Origin: Ailanthus altissimus
Taxonomy: Eukaryota > Streptophyta > Magnoliopsida > Sapindales > Simaroubaceae
DNA length: 64,000 nt
Direction: 5' to 3'
Assembly: GCA_946807835.1 (NCBI GenBank)
Contig: OX327704.1
Coordinates: 8,618,001 to 8,682,000, forward strand
The position numbers were made by a program, and so were the translations under genes. The notes beneath the pieces are model-generated. The model was not told where the DNA came from. It was given only the letters and a program-made list of their open reading frames with translations, and did not search any database. Positions 24,201 through 34,917 of the stretch are shown piece by piece. Each line of letters starts with the position of its first letter. Position 1 is the stretch's first letter.

Positions 24201-25492
24201 GAATGCTAGAATCTCAATTAACAACTAAATGCCCTAATCGGCATACAAAGCACGGATTGATACTACTTTTTGATTTTTATTTACGGAGCCATTCAATCTT
24301 ATCTAATTCACTATCCGACGCCCTAAAAATTTCTTAGCACCCTATAACTTCGGTTGGACATAATTACCCTTTACCTTTTCAAAATAGACAAGTATGTCCC
24401 ATTGTCTTCATTTTTGATTTTTTCATGAACCATATACATTCAATTTACATAAGGCACCATTTATACATCACAATTCAAGCAAAACACAACTTAATCCCTA
24501 ACTTCCCTAAAGTGGCAGAATTTCAACCTATGTTCCAACACATTTCGTTTCTCAATTTCTTATTCCGATTATATTAAAATCAAGCCAATTTCATTCTAAT
24601 GCCCTAATTACAACCAATTGAAGTTTTTACATTCAAATCACCCAAAACCCTAATTCTTACCTTGCAACTTTCTTCACTTTGATGACTCCTTCAAGCTCCA
24701 CACTAGAATTCAATTCAATCTAAACCAAGAATATACACAAGAACATCAATTGAAGCAATCTTGAAAGTTCACATATATAACTCACAAAATAATACTTTTC
24801 TTACCTCGTTTTCTTAAATTTTCACTAATGGAGGCTTCAATTGTGCTTAGGAATTTATACTTGACCTTTTTATAGCTTGATTAAACATTAACAATTATGA
24901 AAAAAAAAACTTGAAATGTCACTGTTGCAGCCCTTCCCTCACTTGGACGAATTGTGCTCTCTTTTGCTCTAAGTGTTTGCTTTTGATCACTTGAAATTTC
25001 TACACACTTCTACCATATTTATTGTGCTCTCCCAAAAGACCAATTTGCCCCTCAACTAACTCAAAAATTTTAAATTGCCATTAGTTGGAAACTAAGTATG
25101 TAATTGGTTCCTTCGTATCTAGTTAGAATAGTCCAATGAACTAAATAGAATGTCTAACTTGGCAATCCATGAGATTGTTTCTAATTGGTCCATTCTCTAA
25201 TATATGGATTGTGTTTCTCAACAAATGCTTGTTCCATACATAACCCTTAATGAAAATTTATGTAGTAAATTAGAATTTCCTTTTCTAAGCCAATAGAGAA
25301 AATTTTCAAAAATATTCTAGGGTCGTCCGACGCTCCGACCGCATGTGAAATTACCAAATTAGGTATAAATCTCTCACGCGCACCATAAATTATTTTTTTC
25401 TAATAGGGTTAAAATCGGTAACCCTATGGCGTCTTCATTACTCTATACAACAATTTAGGCGTCAATACTACTAATAGGGATTGGATATTACA
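24201..25492 (-). mobile_element. Tekay-A 5' LTR, copy 3, truncated
   Basis: It is the near-identical partner of 13785-15073, on the minus strand, with its TGTAATATCC terminus at 25492. It lacks the inner half. As the outer LTR of the minus-strand insertion it marks the right edge of the 13-kb nest in X-A, which resumes at 25493. Confidence 0.85.
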
Positions 25493-25908
25493 GTTAGACC
25501 ATTCAAGTTGAGGTTATAACGTATTCATATTATCACTCCATTTATATTCGGGTAGAGTGGAGATATAAATATACACCGTCAAATCTCCATATGCCTGACC
25601 TAAGCTTATCTCTAGAATTGTATTTCAATAAATAATATTCGTAAACACTTTTATGATATTATTTATCCCTAAGGTTGAATTCTTTTCCCGGGAATTATTG
25701 CTTATGGCCATAAGACTTTCTGAAATACAATCTTAAAGCATTATGATATATTACTCACCTAAATGACATTATGGATCTTATATCTATCCACACTGAACTT
25801 CATGAGCATCGAACCATACCTAATGACACCCAGTGGTCAGACCATGAAAGGGTTTTGACATGTGTGGAACTAAGTATAGTGGATCACTCACAAGCCCACT
25901 GTGGCACT
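25493..25908 (+). mobile_element. X-A, right part
   Basis: GTTAGACCATTCAAG resumes X sequence exactly after CGGATATTACA at 12530. The uninterrupted order is seen in X-E (reverse complement near 61745-61770). It ends at 25908, where an Athila-type LTR begins; GCACT (25904-25908) is the probable left target duplication. Confidence 0.7.
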
Positions 25909-27247
25909 TGATAGGGGAGTAAAAGTACTATTATTATTTGTACCTAATTTTCGTATTTTACTCCAAATCATAACTATATGGCTATTTATTGTGGTTTATG
26001 ATCATAAATAGATGCACGATGGAAAATGTGACGCATAAAAATAAACGAGAGGTGAATCGGATGTCAAACGAAGAAGTTACACTCAAAATACGAAAGTAGC
26101 GCAGCAGGTGGGTAGGTGCCGCGGCACCCAAGTCAGTAACTGAGCACCACAGCGCCCAAGTCAGTAGTTGAGCACCACGGCGCTCGAGGCAGTGAACATT
26201 ATCGAAAAATAGTATTTTGCTACAGAACTTGTGAACAGTGTTTTAAAGATAAAAACCTATAAATAGAAAGTCAAAAACCCTAGGTAGGAGAAGAGAAAAA
26301 CAAGAGAGAAAAAAGAGGCAAAAACTTAGAGAGAGAATTCACAACACAAATTAAAGATCAAAGCCAAAGATTGAAGAACCAAGATCAAGATTCAAGCTTC
26401 AAGTCAAGACTGAGGGAGAAGCACATCAAGGAGTCACTTTGATTAGTTTTTCTTCTCTTTCTTTATCATTATGCTCTTGTTCTTGTTGATCTTTATGAAT
26501 TGGTTTGATACTTTTGGTTTTGTGATGAGTTAATTTGTTCATCTAGGATTAGACTATATAAATCTAGTATGGATTTGGATTGTGTTAAATTTTAGTTTAT
26601 GAACTTGATAAATTCAATTGATTTATTCTATCTTGTGTTTAATGCTTTCATTATACTTGATCAATAATTTGGATGATTGAGGAACCATGATGAACTCGAT
26701 GGAGAGATTCATGTGTTTAGTCGAGGGTAGTTTGATGCATGATCATAGGGTAATAACTGTGAGTTCCATCTAGGATAGACATATACCTAGGTGGCATGTA
26801 TAGTATAATTTAGACTTAATCTTAATGAATTACATTCTGATTTGATTACCATAGACATATAGGTGATTGTTAGAATGCGTAATATAGTCACTTGACCATC
26901 GACAGAGGCTTGTGATGAGATTAGTGTCTAAACCAATCAATTGGTATTAAGGGATTAACTAAGTGGTTAATGAATCTAATGAAATACTATGGGATAAGTC
27001 AAAACCCTAGATTATCTTTATTTATGAATTCTACTCTTTATTTTTTTGTCTAGTTAATTGATAGAATTAGATTAGTTAAATAAATTTTAGATTGTGATTT
27101 TCTGAATAAAAGTTAAGTAGGTATAATTTTAGTACTTGATTTATAGAATTAGATTGCATAGTCCCTGTGGAATCGATATCTGGACTTAAAATCCTATATT
27201 ACTTGATACGATAGCGTACACTTGCGCTTAGCTACTATAGCATCACA
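25909..27247 (+). mobile_element. Athila-like element 1, 5' LTR
   Basis: It starts TGATAGGGGAG and ends near ATCACA at 27247, immediately before a tRNA-Asp primer site, which fixes it as a plus-strand 5' LTR of about 1.34 kb. The second half (about 26640-26930) matches 60430-60720. A GC-rich 28-bp tandem repeat sits at 26116-26196. No 3' LTR was found. Confidence 0.8.
26116..26196 (+). repeat. 28-bp GC-rich tandem repeat, about three units, in Athila LTR
   Basis: Units start at 26116, 26144 and 26172, an exact 28-bp step. Each carries a GC-rich core such as CACCACAGCGCCCAAG, and the first two continue CAGTA. It lies upstream of the A-rich transcribed-looking part of the LTR. A similar but degenerate stretch is in the second Athila LTR at 59825-60015. 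Confidence 0.8.
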
Positions 27248-27257
27248 ATCAAGTTTT

Positions 27258-27275
27258 TGGCGCCGTTGCCGGAGA
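27258..27275 (+). promoter_or_regulatory. Primer-binding site for tRNA-Asp
   Basis: TGGCGCCGTTGCCGGAGA matches the complement of the plant tRNA-Asp 3' end at 17 of 18 positions (the usual form ends GGGGA). It lies 10 bp after the LTR. This primer is characteristic of Athila/Tat elements. Confidence 0.85.
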
Positions 27276-27418
27276 CTAGTTTTGTCTATTATTTAGATCA
27301 ATACTAATACTAAACTACTTACTTTTAATTCATATTTTTATTTTTATTTTATTTTCCTTTTACTTTGATTTGCTTTTTATTTTGATTTGCTTTTTATTTT
27401 GCTTTAACAGTTCATACC

Positions 27419-29023
27419 ATGGAGGGAAACAATGATCATATCAATAATCCTGTGTTTAAGCCCATGATACCACAGAGAGCTTTGAAAGAGTATGCTATCC
27501 CAACTACAAATGGTGTTCAATCTAGTATTCGGCGACCAACCATCAACGCTAATAACTTTCAGATCAAGCCGAATATTATTCAGATGGTAAAAGAAACTGT
27601 ACAGTTTAGCGAAGCTCCCAATGACGATCCAAACATGCATATCATAAACTTCTTGGAAATTTGTAATACCTTCAAATACAACGGAGTCTTCGATGATGCC
27701 ATTAGATTGAGATTATTCCCTTTCTCTTTAAGAGATAGAGCTAAGAGTTGGTTGATGTCATTGCCGTGAGGATCCATATCGACGTGGGACGATTTAGCAC
27801 AGACGTTCTTAGCCAAGTTTTTTCCACCAACAAAGACAGCAAAGATAAGGAATGACATCACCTCATTCAGTCAGATTGATGGAGAGTCATTGTATGAGGC
27901 ATGGAAGCGCTTCAAGGACATGTTGAGGAAATGTCCTCATCATGGAGTCCCTAAATGGCTATTAGTCCAAACGTTCTATAATGGATTAGTAGGCCATTTG
28001 AGCACTATTGTAGATGTCGTTGCTGGAGGAGCTTTAATAAATAAGTCTACAGATAAGGCTTATGATTTATTAGAAGAGATGGCGTCAAATAGTTACCATT
28101 GGACACCAGAGAGAGTTACACCCAAGAGAGCTGCTAGTATATATGAGATTAACTCATTTAATGCATTGGCAGCACAAATCAATTCATTATCCAAGAAGTT
28201 TGATGTATTGAATGCCGTCAAAACTCTACAAGTGACATGCGACTTTTGTGGTGATAACCATATGAATGGGTGGTGCATGGAAACAAATTATGTGGGTAAT
28301 TTCAGTCGCCAACCACCTAACCCATAATCTAACTTCTATAATTCGGGGTGGAGAGATCATTCAAACTTTTCTTGGCATTACAACCAAGAGGAGCCATTTA
28401 GACCAATGAATCCCCCAGGATTCCCGCCACCATAAGAAAACAAGCCGACATTGGATGACATATTTATGCAATATATGAAGTCTAATGATGCCATCATACA
28501 TAATCATTCAGTATCTTTGAAGAATTTAGAGGTTCAAATGGAACAACTTGCTGCTGAAATTAATAGGAGACCTCAAGGCATTTTACAAAGTGATATTGAG
28601 ACAAATTCCAAAGAAAATGTAAAGCAATGCCAAGCTATCAACTTGAAGAGTGGTAATATCTTACAAGAAACCATATCCACACTACCACCACCAAGTATAG
28701 AGGAGAAGGAAGTGCAGAAAAATAAAATACAACCATATAGACCACATATTCCTTTTCTTCCAAGGCTACAGTGGTGTCAAATAAGTGTTGAAACAAATAA
28801 TCAGCAGCATACTAGTCCAGAAAATAGTGCAGAATCTCAGAAAAGTGCAGAATTCTCAATAATGGAACATGCAGAAACTAGTATTAAAGTGCAACAATAT
28901 TCTAAGGTGCAGAAAAGTGGCAACACAGTAGAAAATATCAGTAACAAAGAGCAGAATCAGCCCATGCGCACTATGTTACTTGACTGTTGCAGTATTAATG
29001 TGGTGCCATCAAGCACCAAATAG
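27419..29023 (+). pseudogene. Athila-like gag (three in-frame stops)
   Basis: The gag packages element RNA. One frame runs through 27419-27769, 27770-28327, 28328-28435 and on to 29023, interrupted only by stops at 27767, 28325 and 28433. Matching blocks are NDDPNMHIINFLEICNTFKY, LRLFPFSLRDRAKSWLMSLP, LAKFFPPTKTAKIRNDI and ESLYEAWKRFKDMLRKCPHH, the Retrotrans_gag domain of Athila-type elements. A CX2CX4HX4C-like knuckle (CDFCGDNHMNGWC) follows, then SLKNLEVQMEQLAAEINRRP. After IPFLPRLQ, where protease and RT normally follow, there is instead a Gln/Ser-rich tail ending at 29023. Confidence 0.85.
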
Positions 29024-29038
29024 CTCAAAGACATAGAG

Positions 29039-29320
29039 ATGTTGAATCCTTACATAAAAAAGAAGGCGTTCAGGCATAGAAAAAGAAGAAAGAACAAGAA
29101 GAAAAAGAAGAAGAAGCAGTACAATGACAGGATCAGAGAGAAGAGCACAAAAGACACACTTTACCGGTCTAAGATTCAAGTCTTTTCGGAGAAACACGAG
29201 GAGAATGAGGAACAAGTTGCTGCCCAAGATCAAATAAAGAAGATGTGGAAGCCAAAAGAAAGAAAACCTAACAAGCGCACATATAAAGATGCTTCCACCA
29301 TTGACTTTGATCCTCTATAA
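29039..29320 (+). pseudogene. Basic 3' ORF of Athila-like element
   Basis: A 93-codon frame is lysine/arginine rich (a run RKRRKNKKKKKKK near its start) and ends DASTIDFDPL. It is not a recognised domain. The downstream GTGCTTATTGGGAGGCAAC is a hallmark found after pol in Athila/Tat elements, so this may be a remnant of the pol end or a linker in a pol-less derivative. No protease, RT or integrase is present between gag and this point. Confidence 0.45.
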
Positions 29321-29989
29321 GAGTAAAAAGAGCCCCGCCAAGCCGACGGCGTTAAATCAAGTGCTTATTGGGAGGCAACTCTTTTGTTTAGTATCAATTT
29401 TGTTGGCCGAATAAACATACAATAAGTGCCATTGATTGATTAAAAATTTGCCACCGTATGCTTTGATTATATATATCATATAATAATCCAATAGAAAGAA
29501 AACAACAAATATTAATGAAAACAAAAATGGTTCGCGAATACAATTATCAAATGAATTTGTTAATTGATATATACTGCCGATGAAAAAAATTTCATTTTCA
29601 TTTTTTTTTTAATTTTATTTTAAATTTTATCTAACAATATTCAAATTCGTACCCATACAAATTATTGGCATAATTTGAGACATACACTAGATAGATAAAA
29701 GTATCAAGTCTCAATTAGCATAATTTTAGGTTTAACAATTAAACATTAGCTACTCCCCGAGAGACTCTAAAGTAAATGAGTGAATAATTAATTTAATTTA
29801 AACAAAATAACAATTGTTTTATTTAAATTACAGCTATATCTACCAATGCCCAATTTAGTATCCATACAAATTATTAGCACAATTTGAGACATACACTAGG
29901 TAAATAAAAGTGTCAAGTTTCACTTGGCACAATTTTAGGTTTAACAATTAAACTTTAGATATTCCCTGGGACCCTGAAATAAATTCATA
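29321..29989. repeat. Non-coding AT-rich stretch with a 209-bp-spaced duplication
   Basis: Segment 29632-29777 recurs as 29841-29984 (for example CATACAAATTATTGGCA versus CATACAAATTATTAGCA, and TTTTAGGTTTAACAATTAAAC in both). This is probably untranslated tail of the Athila element or the eroded start of X-B. No coding potential is visible. Confidence 0.5.
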
Positions 29990-31131
29990 TTTTCTAAAAA
30001 AATTTAGATCAAACAATTTGATCCGGTGCGGTACCCACGTGCTCAACGCGAACACTTCATATAGTGAGACTCCTTGGGCTCACACCCATTTTGTCTCACG
30101 GAATATTTCTGTAAGTCCATAACCGATGCCCCACACACACACATTATAGATAATACAAAATTGCGAGTTAAACCATACAAGTTGAGGTTAATCCATATTC
30201 ATACAATTCCTCCATCATTAATATCTTGGAAGAGTAGAGACATAGATCAATAGTGTCCAGTCCCCTATTACTCAACCATATAAACTTATCTCTTTTGATT
30301 TGTATTCTAATAAATAATATATGCAAATTCATTTGCAATATTATTTACTTCACAGGAAACTCTTTCCCGGGTTAAATGCTTATGGCCATAAAACTTCCTA
30401 GAATACAATCTTAGAGCATCTGGATATTTAACTCACCCATATGAGCTGACAGATCTTATATCTACACACACCGAACTCTATAAGCATCGGATCATACCCA
30501 ACAACACCCAGCTGTCAGACCATGAAAGGTCTCTGACATGTGTGGAACCTAAATATGGTGGATCACTTATAAGCCCATTATGGTGCTCAGGTCTAGGGAT
30601 CACGAATACTACTCAACTCGAGAAGACCCTCCACTGATGGATTTATAGGAAATCTATTAGAGGTCTTTATTGAGTCTAGTTCAGTATCCAGTCCTTAATA
30701 AATACATATATATCTATATGAGTTTCCACTAAACTCATGGTTTGCTAAGATAAACTATCTAAACTATCCAAATATGGACATACACTGATCTATATAAATC
30801 GATTCCATTTGATAAACCCTGCATCGGTGAAAATAGATCAGAAATATTTAATTTGAGAAAATATTTATACAATGATATTTCTTAGCAACGCTTGCAACTA
30901 TTTGTAACTATGTCATTGCAAGTATATTCTCAGGTCTTTATCTCATTTCAGACAATGTTCTAACTCTTTAAACTTGATCTAAATGCCTTCAGATCAATAC
31001 AATGTCTAAAATGTTATAAGCATCTTACCTGAATAAAATTAATTAGCGATTTAATGAAATATTTATTTATTACATAAGTATTAAAATACAATATTCATAC
31101 AAAATTAGGATGGCACATGAGCACAAATCCC
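29990..31131 (+). mobile_element. X-B (LTR-like repeat family X)
   Basis: Collinear with X-D over 41870-43066: the block near ACTCCTTGGGCTCACACC, the GGTGGATCACTTATAAGCCC block, and the end GGATGGCACATGAGCAC...CCCAACA. The high-coordinate terminus CCCAACA at 31131 mirrors CCCTAACA at 43066. The left part found in X-A and X-D is missing, so it is truncated on that side. Confidence 0.65.
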
Positions 31132-32039
31132 AACACAAGGGACCAACATGGTTGCATCGATCGAATGTATATATAAAGATAAAAGGCAAGACCTACAAAT
31201 CGGCCACGATCTAAAGTAAGCACTGCCCAAGCTGAACGACCATAACCCTCAAGCTCAAAGCCAACTTAAAGAGATCAATATGGGTACAGTTCTTGAACGT
31301 AGGCCAATATACATCAATAAACATTTAGACCTGGATCATAAAATGAAGTTGGTGGTGATTTTAATAGAGTACAAAGATTGCTTTGCATTAGACTATACAA
31401 AAATACATAGTTTAAACTGAGATTTAGTCGAGCATAACCTCTTGACCAAAGAAGGTTTTCAACCATAAAAGTGACATATGCGAAGATTGTTAAGAGAAGT
31501 TGAGAAAAAAATCGCAGATGAGATCAAGAGGCTTCTCTAAGCTGGTTAACTTTATAGAATGATTGTCCAACATTGTTCCTTTCATCAAGAATAAAGGTAA
31601 ACTTTGACTCTGTATCGACTTTAGAAATCTAAACATGGCAACTTTCAAAGACAAATATCCCATACCCATAGCCAATATACTAGTCGATTCGGCTGCATGC
31701 CATAAAATTATAAGTTTCTTTAACAGGCATTCTGGATATAATCAAATTTTCATCAAGAAGTCGAACATCAGCAAGACAACATTCAGGTGCCCAAGAGCAA
31801 TTGAAACATATATATGAGTAATAATGCCGTTCGGTCTGAAAAAATATGAAGCAACATATCAAAGGGTAATGAATGTCATATTCCATGATATGATAAGTTG
31901 ATTTATAGAGGTATATATCGATGATTTCATGATCAAGTTGAATTCTAATGAACAGTACTTGGCTAACCTGCGAATGGCCTTCCAACGAATGCAGTTCCAT
32001 CAACTAAAAATGAACCCATTCAAGTGTGCATTTAGAGTT
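31132..32039 (+). pseudogene. Tat-lineage reverse transcriptase (degraded)
   Basis: Broken frames give TFKDKYPIPIANILVDSAA, SGYNQIFIKKSNISKTTF, VIMPFGLKKYEATYQRVMNV and FIEVYIDDFMI (about 31905-31935), the YIDD catalytic box. These match Tat-type Ty3/gypsy RT. The upstream 31132-31500 reads parts of the pre-RT region. Gag and protease are not present here; X-B adjoins at 31131. Confidence 0.85.
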
Positions 32040-32720
32040 TTGGTCAAAAAAATATATTGAATTCTTAGTACACTAACAAGGGGTGGAAGTAGACCAAAAA
32101 CTCCAAGGTGATAATAAACGTGTCGGCACCATAAACTAAGAAAGAATTATAATAGCTAATTAGTAAAATAAATGTTTTAAGGCAATTTATTTCAAACTCT
32201 ACTGGTTGGCTTCATTCTTGGTCACTTCCACTAAAATTGAAAGACGGCGAAGATGTCAAATGGACAACACATCACTAGTAGGTCTTCGATAAGATTAAAA
32301 AGTATCTCAGAAGTTTACCAGTCATAATGCCGCCAAAAATTGGGTACCATTGATTCTTTATATCTCAGCAGCAAAAGAGTTGATCGGAAGTATGCTAGGA
32401 CAAGAGTACCATGGCATGAACAAAACCATCTATTACCTTAGAAGAATATTAAATAAGGCTAAAACACGGTACACAACAATAAAAAAATATGTTTGGCCCT
32501 CTACTTCTTATGCACAAAGCTCATATATTACTTACTGCCTCAACTGTACACATGAAAGGCTAAACAGACATCATAAAAGTATCTCTTATCAAAGCTATTT
32601 TTTAGAAATCAACTTAGGAAATGGGTAATCACGCTATGAGAGTTTAACCTCAAATACATCGCCTAGAAAGCAATCAAGGGCCAAGCTTTGGCCAATTTCC
32701 TTGCAGATCACCCTTCATTA
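32040..32720 (+). pseudogene. Tat RNase H region
   Basis: Frame 32350-32628 reads LYISAAKELIGSMLGQEYHG, then IYYLRRILNKAKTRYTTIKK, matching the RT-linked RNase H of Tat elements. The end near 32680-32715 carries a remnant of the ALANFLADHP motif. Frameshifts are frequent. Confidence 0.75.
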
Positions 32721-32759
32721 TACTTAATAGATCTCGATTTCACAATTGCTCATGTGAAT

Positions 32760-33190
32760 AACAAGAATTGGAAAATATAATTTGATAGGTCAAAAATAAC
32801 CTAATCAACAGAGGCGGACATCGTCTTAGTTTCCCCATATGGTCTAAAGATAAACTTTTCATATACCAAGAAATGTCCTTTATGTTCAACTTTTCATATA
32901 CCAACAATCAGGCCAAATATAAAGCTCTAATTGTCGACTTTGAAATACTTACAGAAATGAGGATTAAAGACATTAAAGTAAGAAGCGACTAGTTGCTTAT
33001 TATCAAACAAGTTATAAATTAGTATAGCTGTGAAGCTAATCTATTAATTCTATATTGTAACAAAGATTGACACCTGCTCCAAGGGTTCTAGTCCACCCTA
33101 GTCGAATATTCAACGAGAATGAATAATTCAGAAGCTAATGATCTAACTTAAGTGGCATCAGGTTTTAAAAAAAGTGATAAAAGAAATATC
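32760..33190 (+). pseudogene. Second (archaeal-type) RNase H of the Tat element
   Basis: Blocks are FSYTNNQAKYKALIVDFEIL (about 32880-32950), then a D-containing SD and LLIIKQVINY, and NSEANDL near 33130. Tat-lineage elements are known for an additional RNase H between RT and integrase, and the order here fits: RT, RNase H, this domain, integrase. The element is therefore Tat rather than Athila. Confidence 0.75.
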
Positions 33191-33249
33191 TCTAATCTAT
33201 CAGCCTCACTCATGTTTATTCATTACTGAATACTTGAACAGCAGTAGTC

Positions 33250-34511
33250 GATCTTGTAAATTGACTTAAACAAAGATTGGAGGAAAGAATCGGTCAATTA
33301 CGTGAAGTACCCTGATGATAATACCGATCGACAAGTAAAAATCATGGCACCAAAATTTATATTCGTTGAAGGAGAATTGTTTATAAGAGGACCATTAAGA
33401 GAATTATTGAGATGCATTAGCTCAAAAGAAAGTATGTTGGTCATGGTCGAGTCACATGAAGAATTGGCAAGAGCTCATCTAGGTGGTCGATTAATGAAGA
33501 AAATAATTCTCAAGAATGGCTTCTGATGGCTGACCATCGAGCAAGACTGCCATATTTATGCCAAAAGTTATGAAGAATATCAAAGACATAGCCTACTCCA
33601 AATCATCCTAATAGATGAGATGCACGTGGTTATAAGACCATGGTCATTTAAAGGATAAGTAATGGACATAATTGCTAAAATCTATCCACCATCTTCAAAA
33701 CAACATGCATTTATCCTAGTAGTGACTAACTATTTTACTAATTGAGTAGAAGTCATCCTATTAAAAATAGTTACTCAACAGTCGGTTATGAAGTTCATCA
33801 AGAAAAATATCACATACAAACATTATCTTATAGAGTCCATCATGATCGATTAAGGGACAGTCTTTACTAAAGAAGAAATGGCCAACTTCGTAAAAGAATT
33901 TGGCATCAAACTAATCTATAGCACCTTTTTTCTATGCCCAAGAAAATGGGAAAGCCGAATCAACTAACAAGTTGATCATTCAAGGGCTGAAGAAAGCGAT
34001 CGAAGATAATCCTAGAGCCTGGCATGAGAGGCTACAAGAAGTTCTTTGGGCAAATAGAGTTAACCCAAAAATGGCTACAGAAATGTCTCCATATCAGTTA
34101 GTCTATAGATATGGAGTCATGATTTTAATAGAACTCAAAGTCGATTCTATAAGAAGGCGATTTCAAAAAGAATTTAATGTTAAATAGTATCAAAATGTCA
34201 TGGCAGAAGAAATGGACAGAATGAATCAATATCACATTATAGCTTTAAACTAACTTGAAGTTCAAAAAAAGAGAATAGAAAGATCCTACAACAAGAAAGT
34301 CAAGTTCAAGTCTTTTAAGATAGGGGACCTAGTGTGGAAAGTCGTCTTTCCAATAGGCTCAAAAGAACATGACTTTAGAAAATTCAATCTAAATTAGGAA
34401 GGACCGTTCAAGATCGCCAAAATTATTGGCAATGAGCTATGGTTATTAAGTGACCTGAAAGAGATTAGACATTCATTGGTGATCAATGGCAAATATCTCA
34501 AGCATTATTGA
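33250..34511 (+). pseudogene. Tat integrase (degraded)
   Basis: Readable blocks are IYPPSSKQHAFILVVTNYF (33690-33740, first Asp box changed to VVTN), GTVFTKEEMANFVKEFGIK (33850-33910), LIIQGLKKAIEDNPRAWHER and VLWANRVNPKMATEMSPYQL (33972-34120). The end reads SYNKKVKFKSFKIGDLVWK and finally GKYLKHY with a stop at 34509-34511. Several stops and shifts are present. Confidence 0.85.
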
Positions 34512-34917
34512 CCAACTACTTAGGAAGGGATTGATAAGATGATCTTTTAAACCCTTTGATAAATTAATCACGTTACATGGAAATTATTATTAGTCCTTGA
34601 GACATCAGTTTTATAAAAGTCAATTACTTTTAAATTAGTTGGTTATAGGCAAATGAAAAATTGATAAAAAGTGTACATTATATCCAAAATTAATATAAAT
34701 CCAATTGAAATCTTTGTTAAAACTTGAATGATGCTCTAATTGATCGGTTAAAGTTTGTTAATTAATTTTACTATTTTTATCAAGCCGATTACTTTTAATA
34801 ATCAATAAGCATTGAAATCCTTGATTAGAAAATTAAAAGAGCAAAAAATTAAAGATGACAATAAAAAAAGGGATGAAAGATCTTTCATTTATCAAAAAAT
34901 GTGTATAAAGACGTATT
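34512..34917. other. Spacer between sense pol and antisense gene of the Tat element
   Basis: About 400 bp of AT-rich non-coding sequence lies between two convergent reading regions, sense pol ending 34511 and antisense gene ending 34918. No clear terminator signal was recognised. Confidence 0.5.

Noticed and set aside
26116..26196. CRISPR-like regular repeat
   Set aside because: Three adjoining 28-bp units without unique spacers inside a plant LTR; it is a minisatellite.
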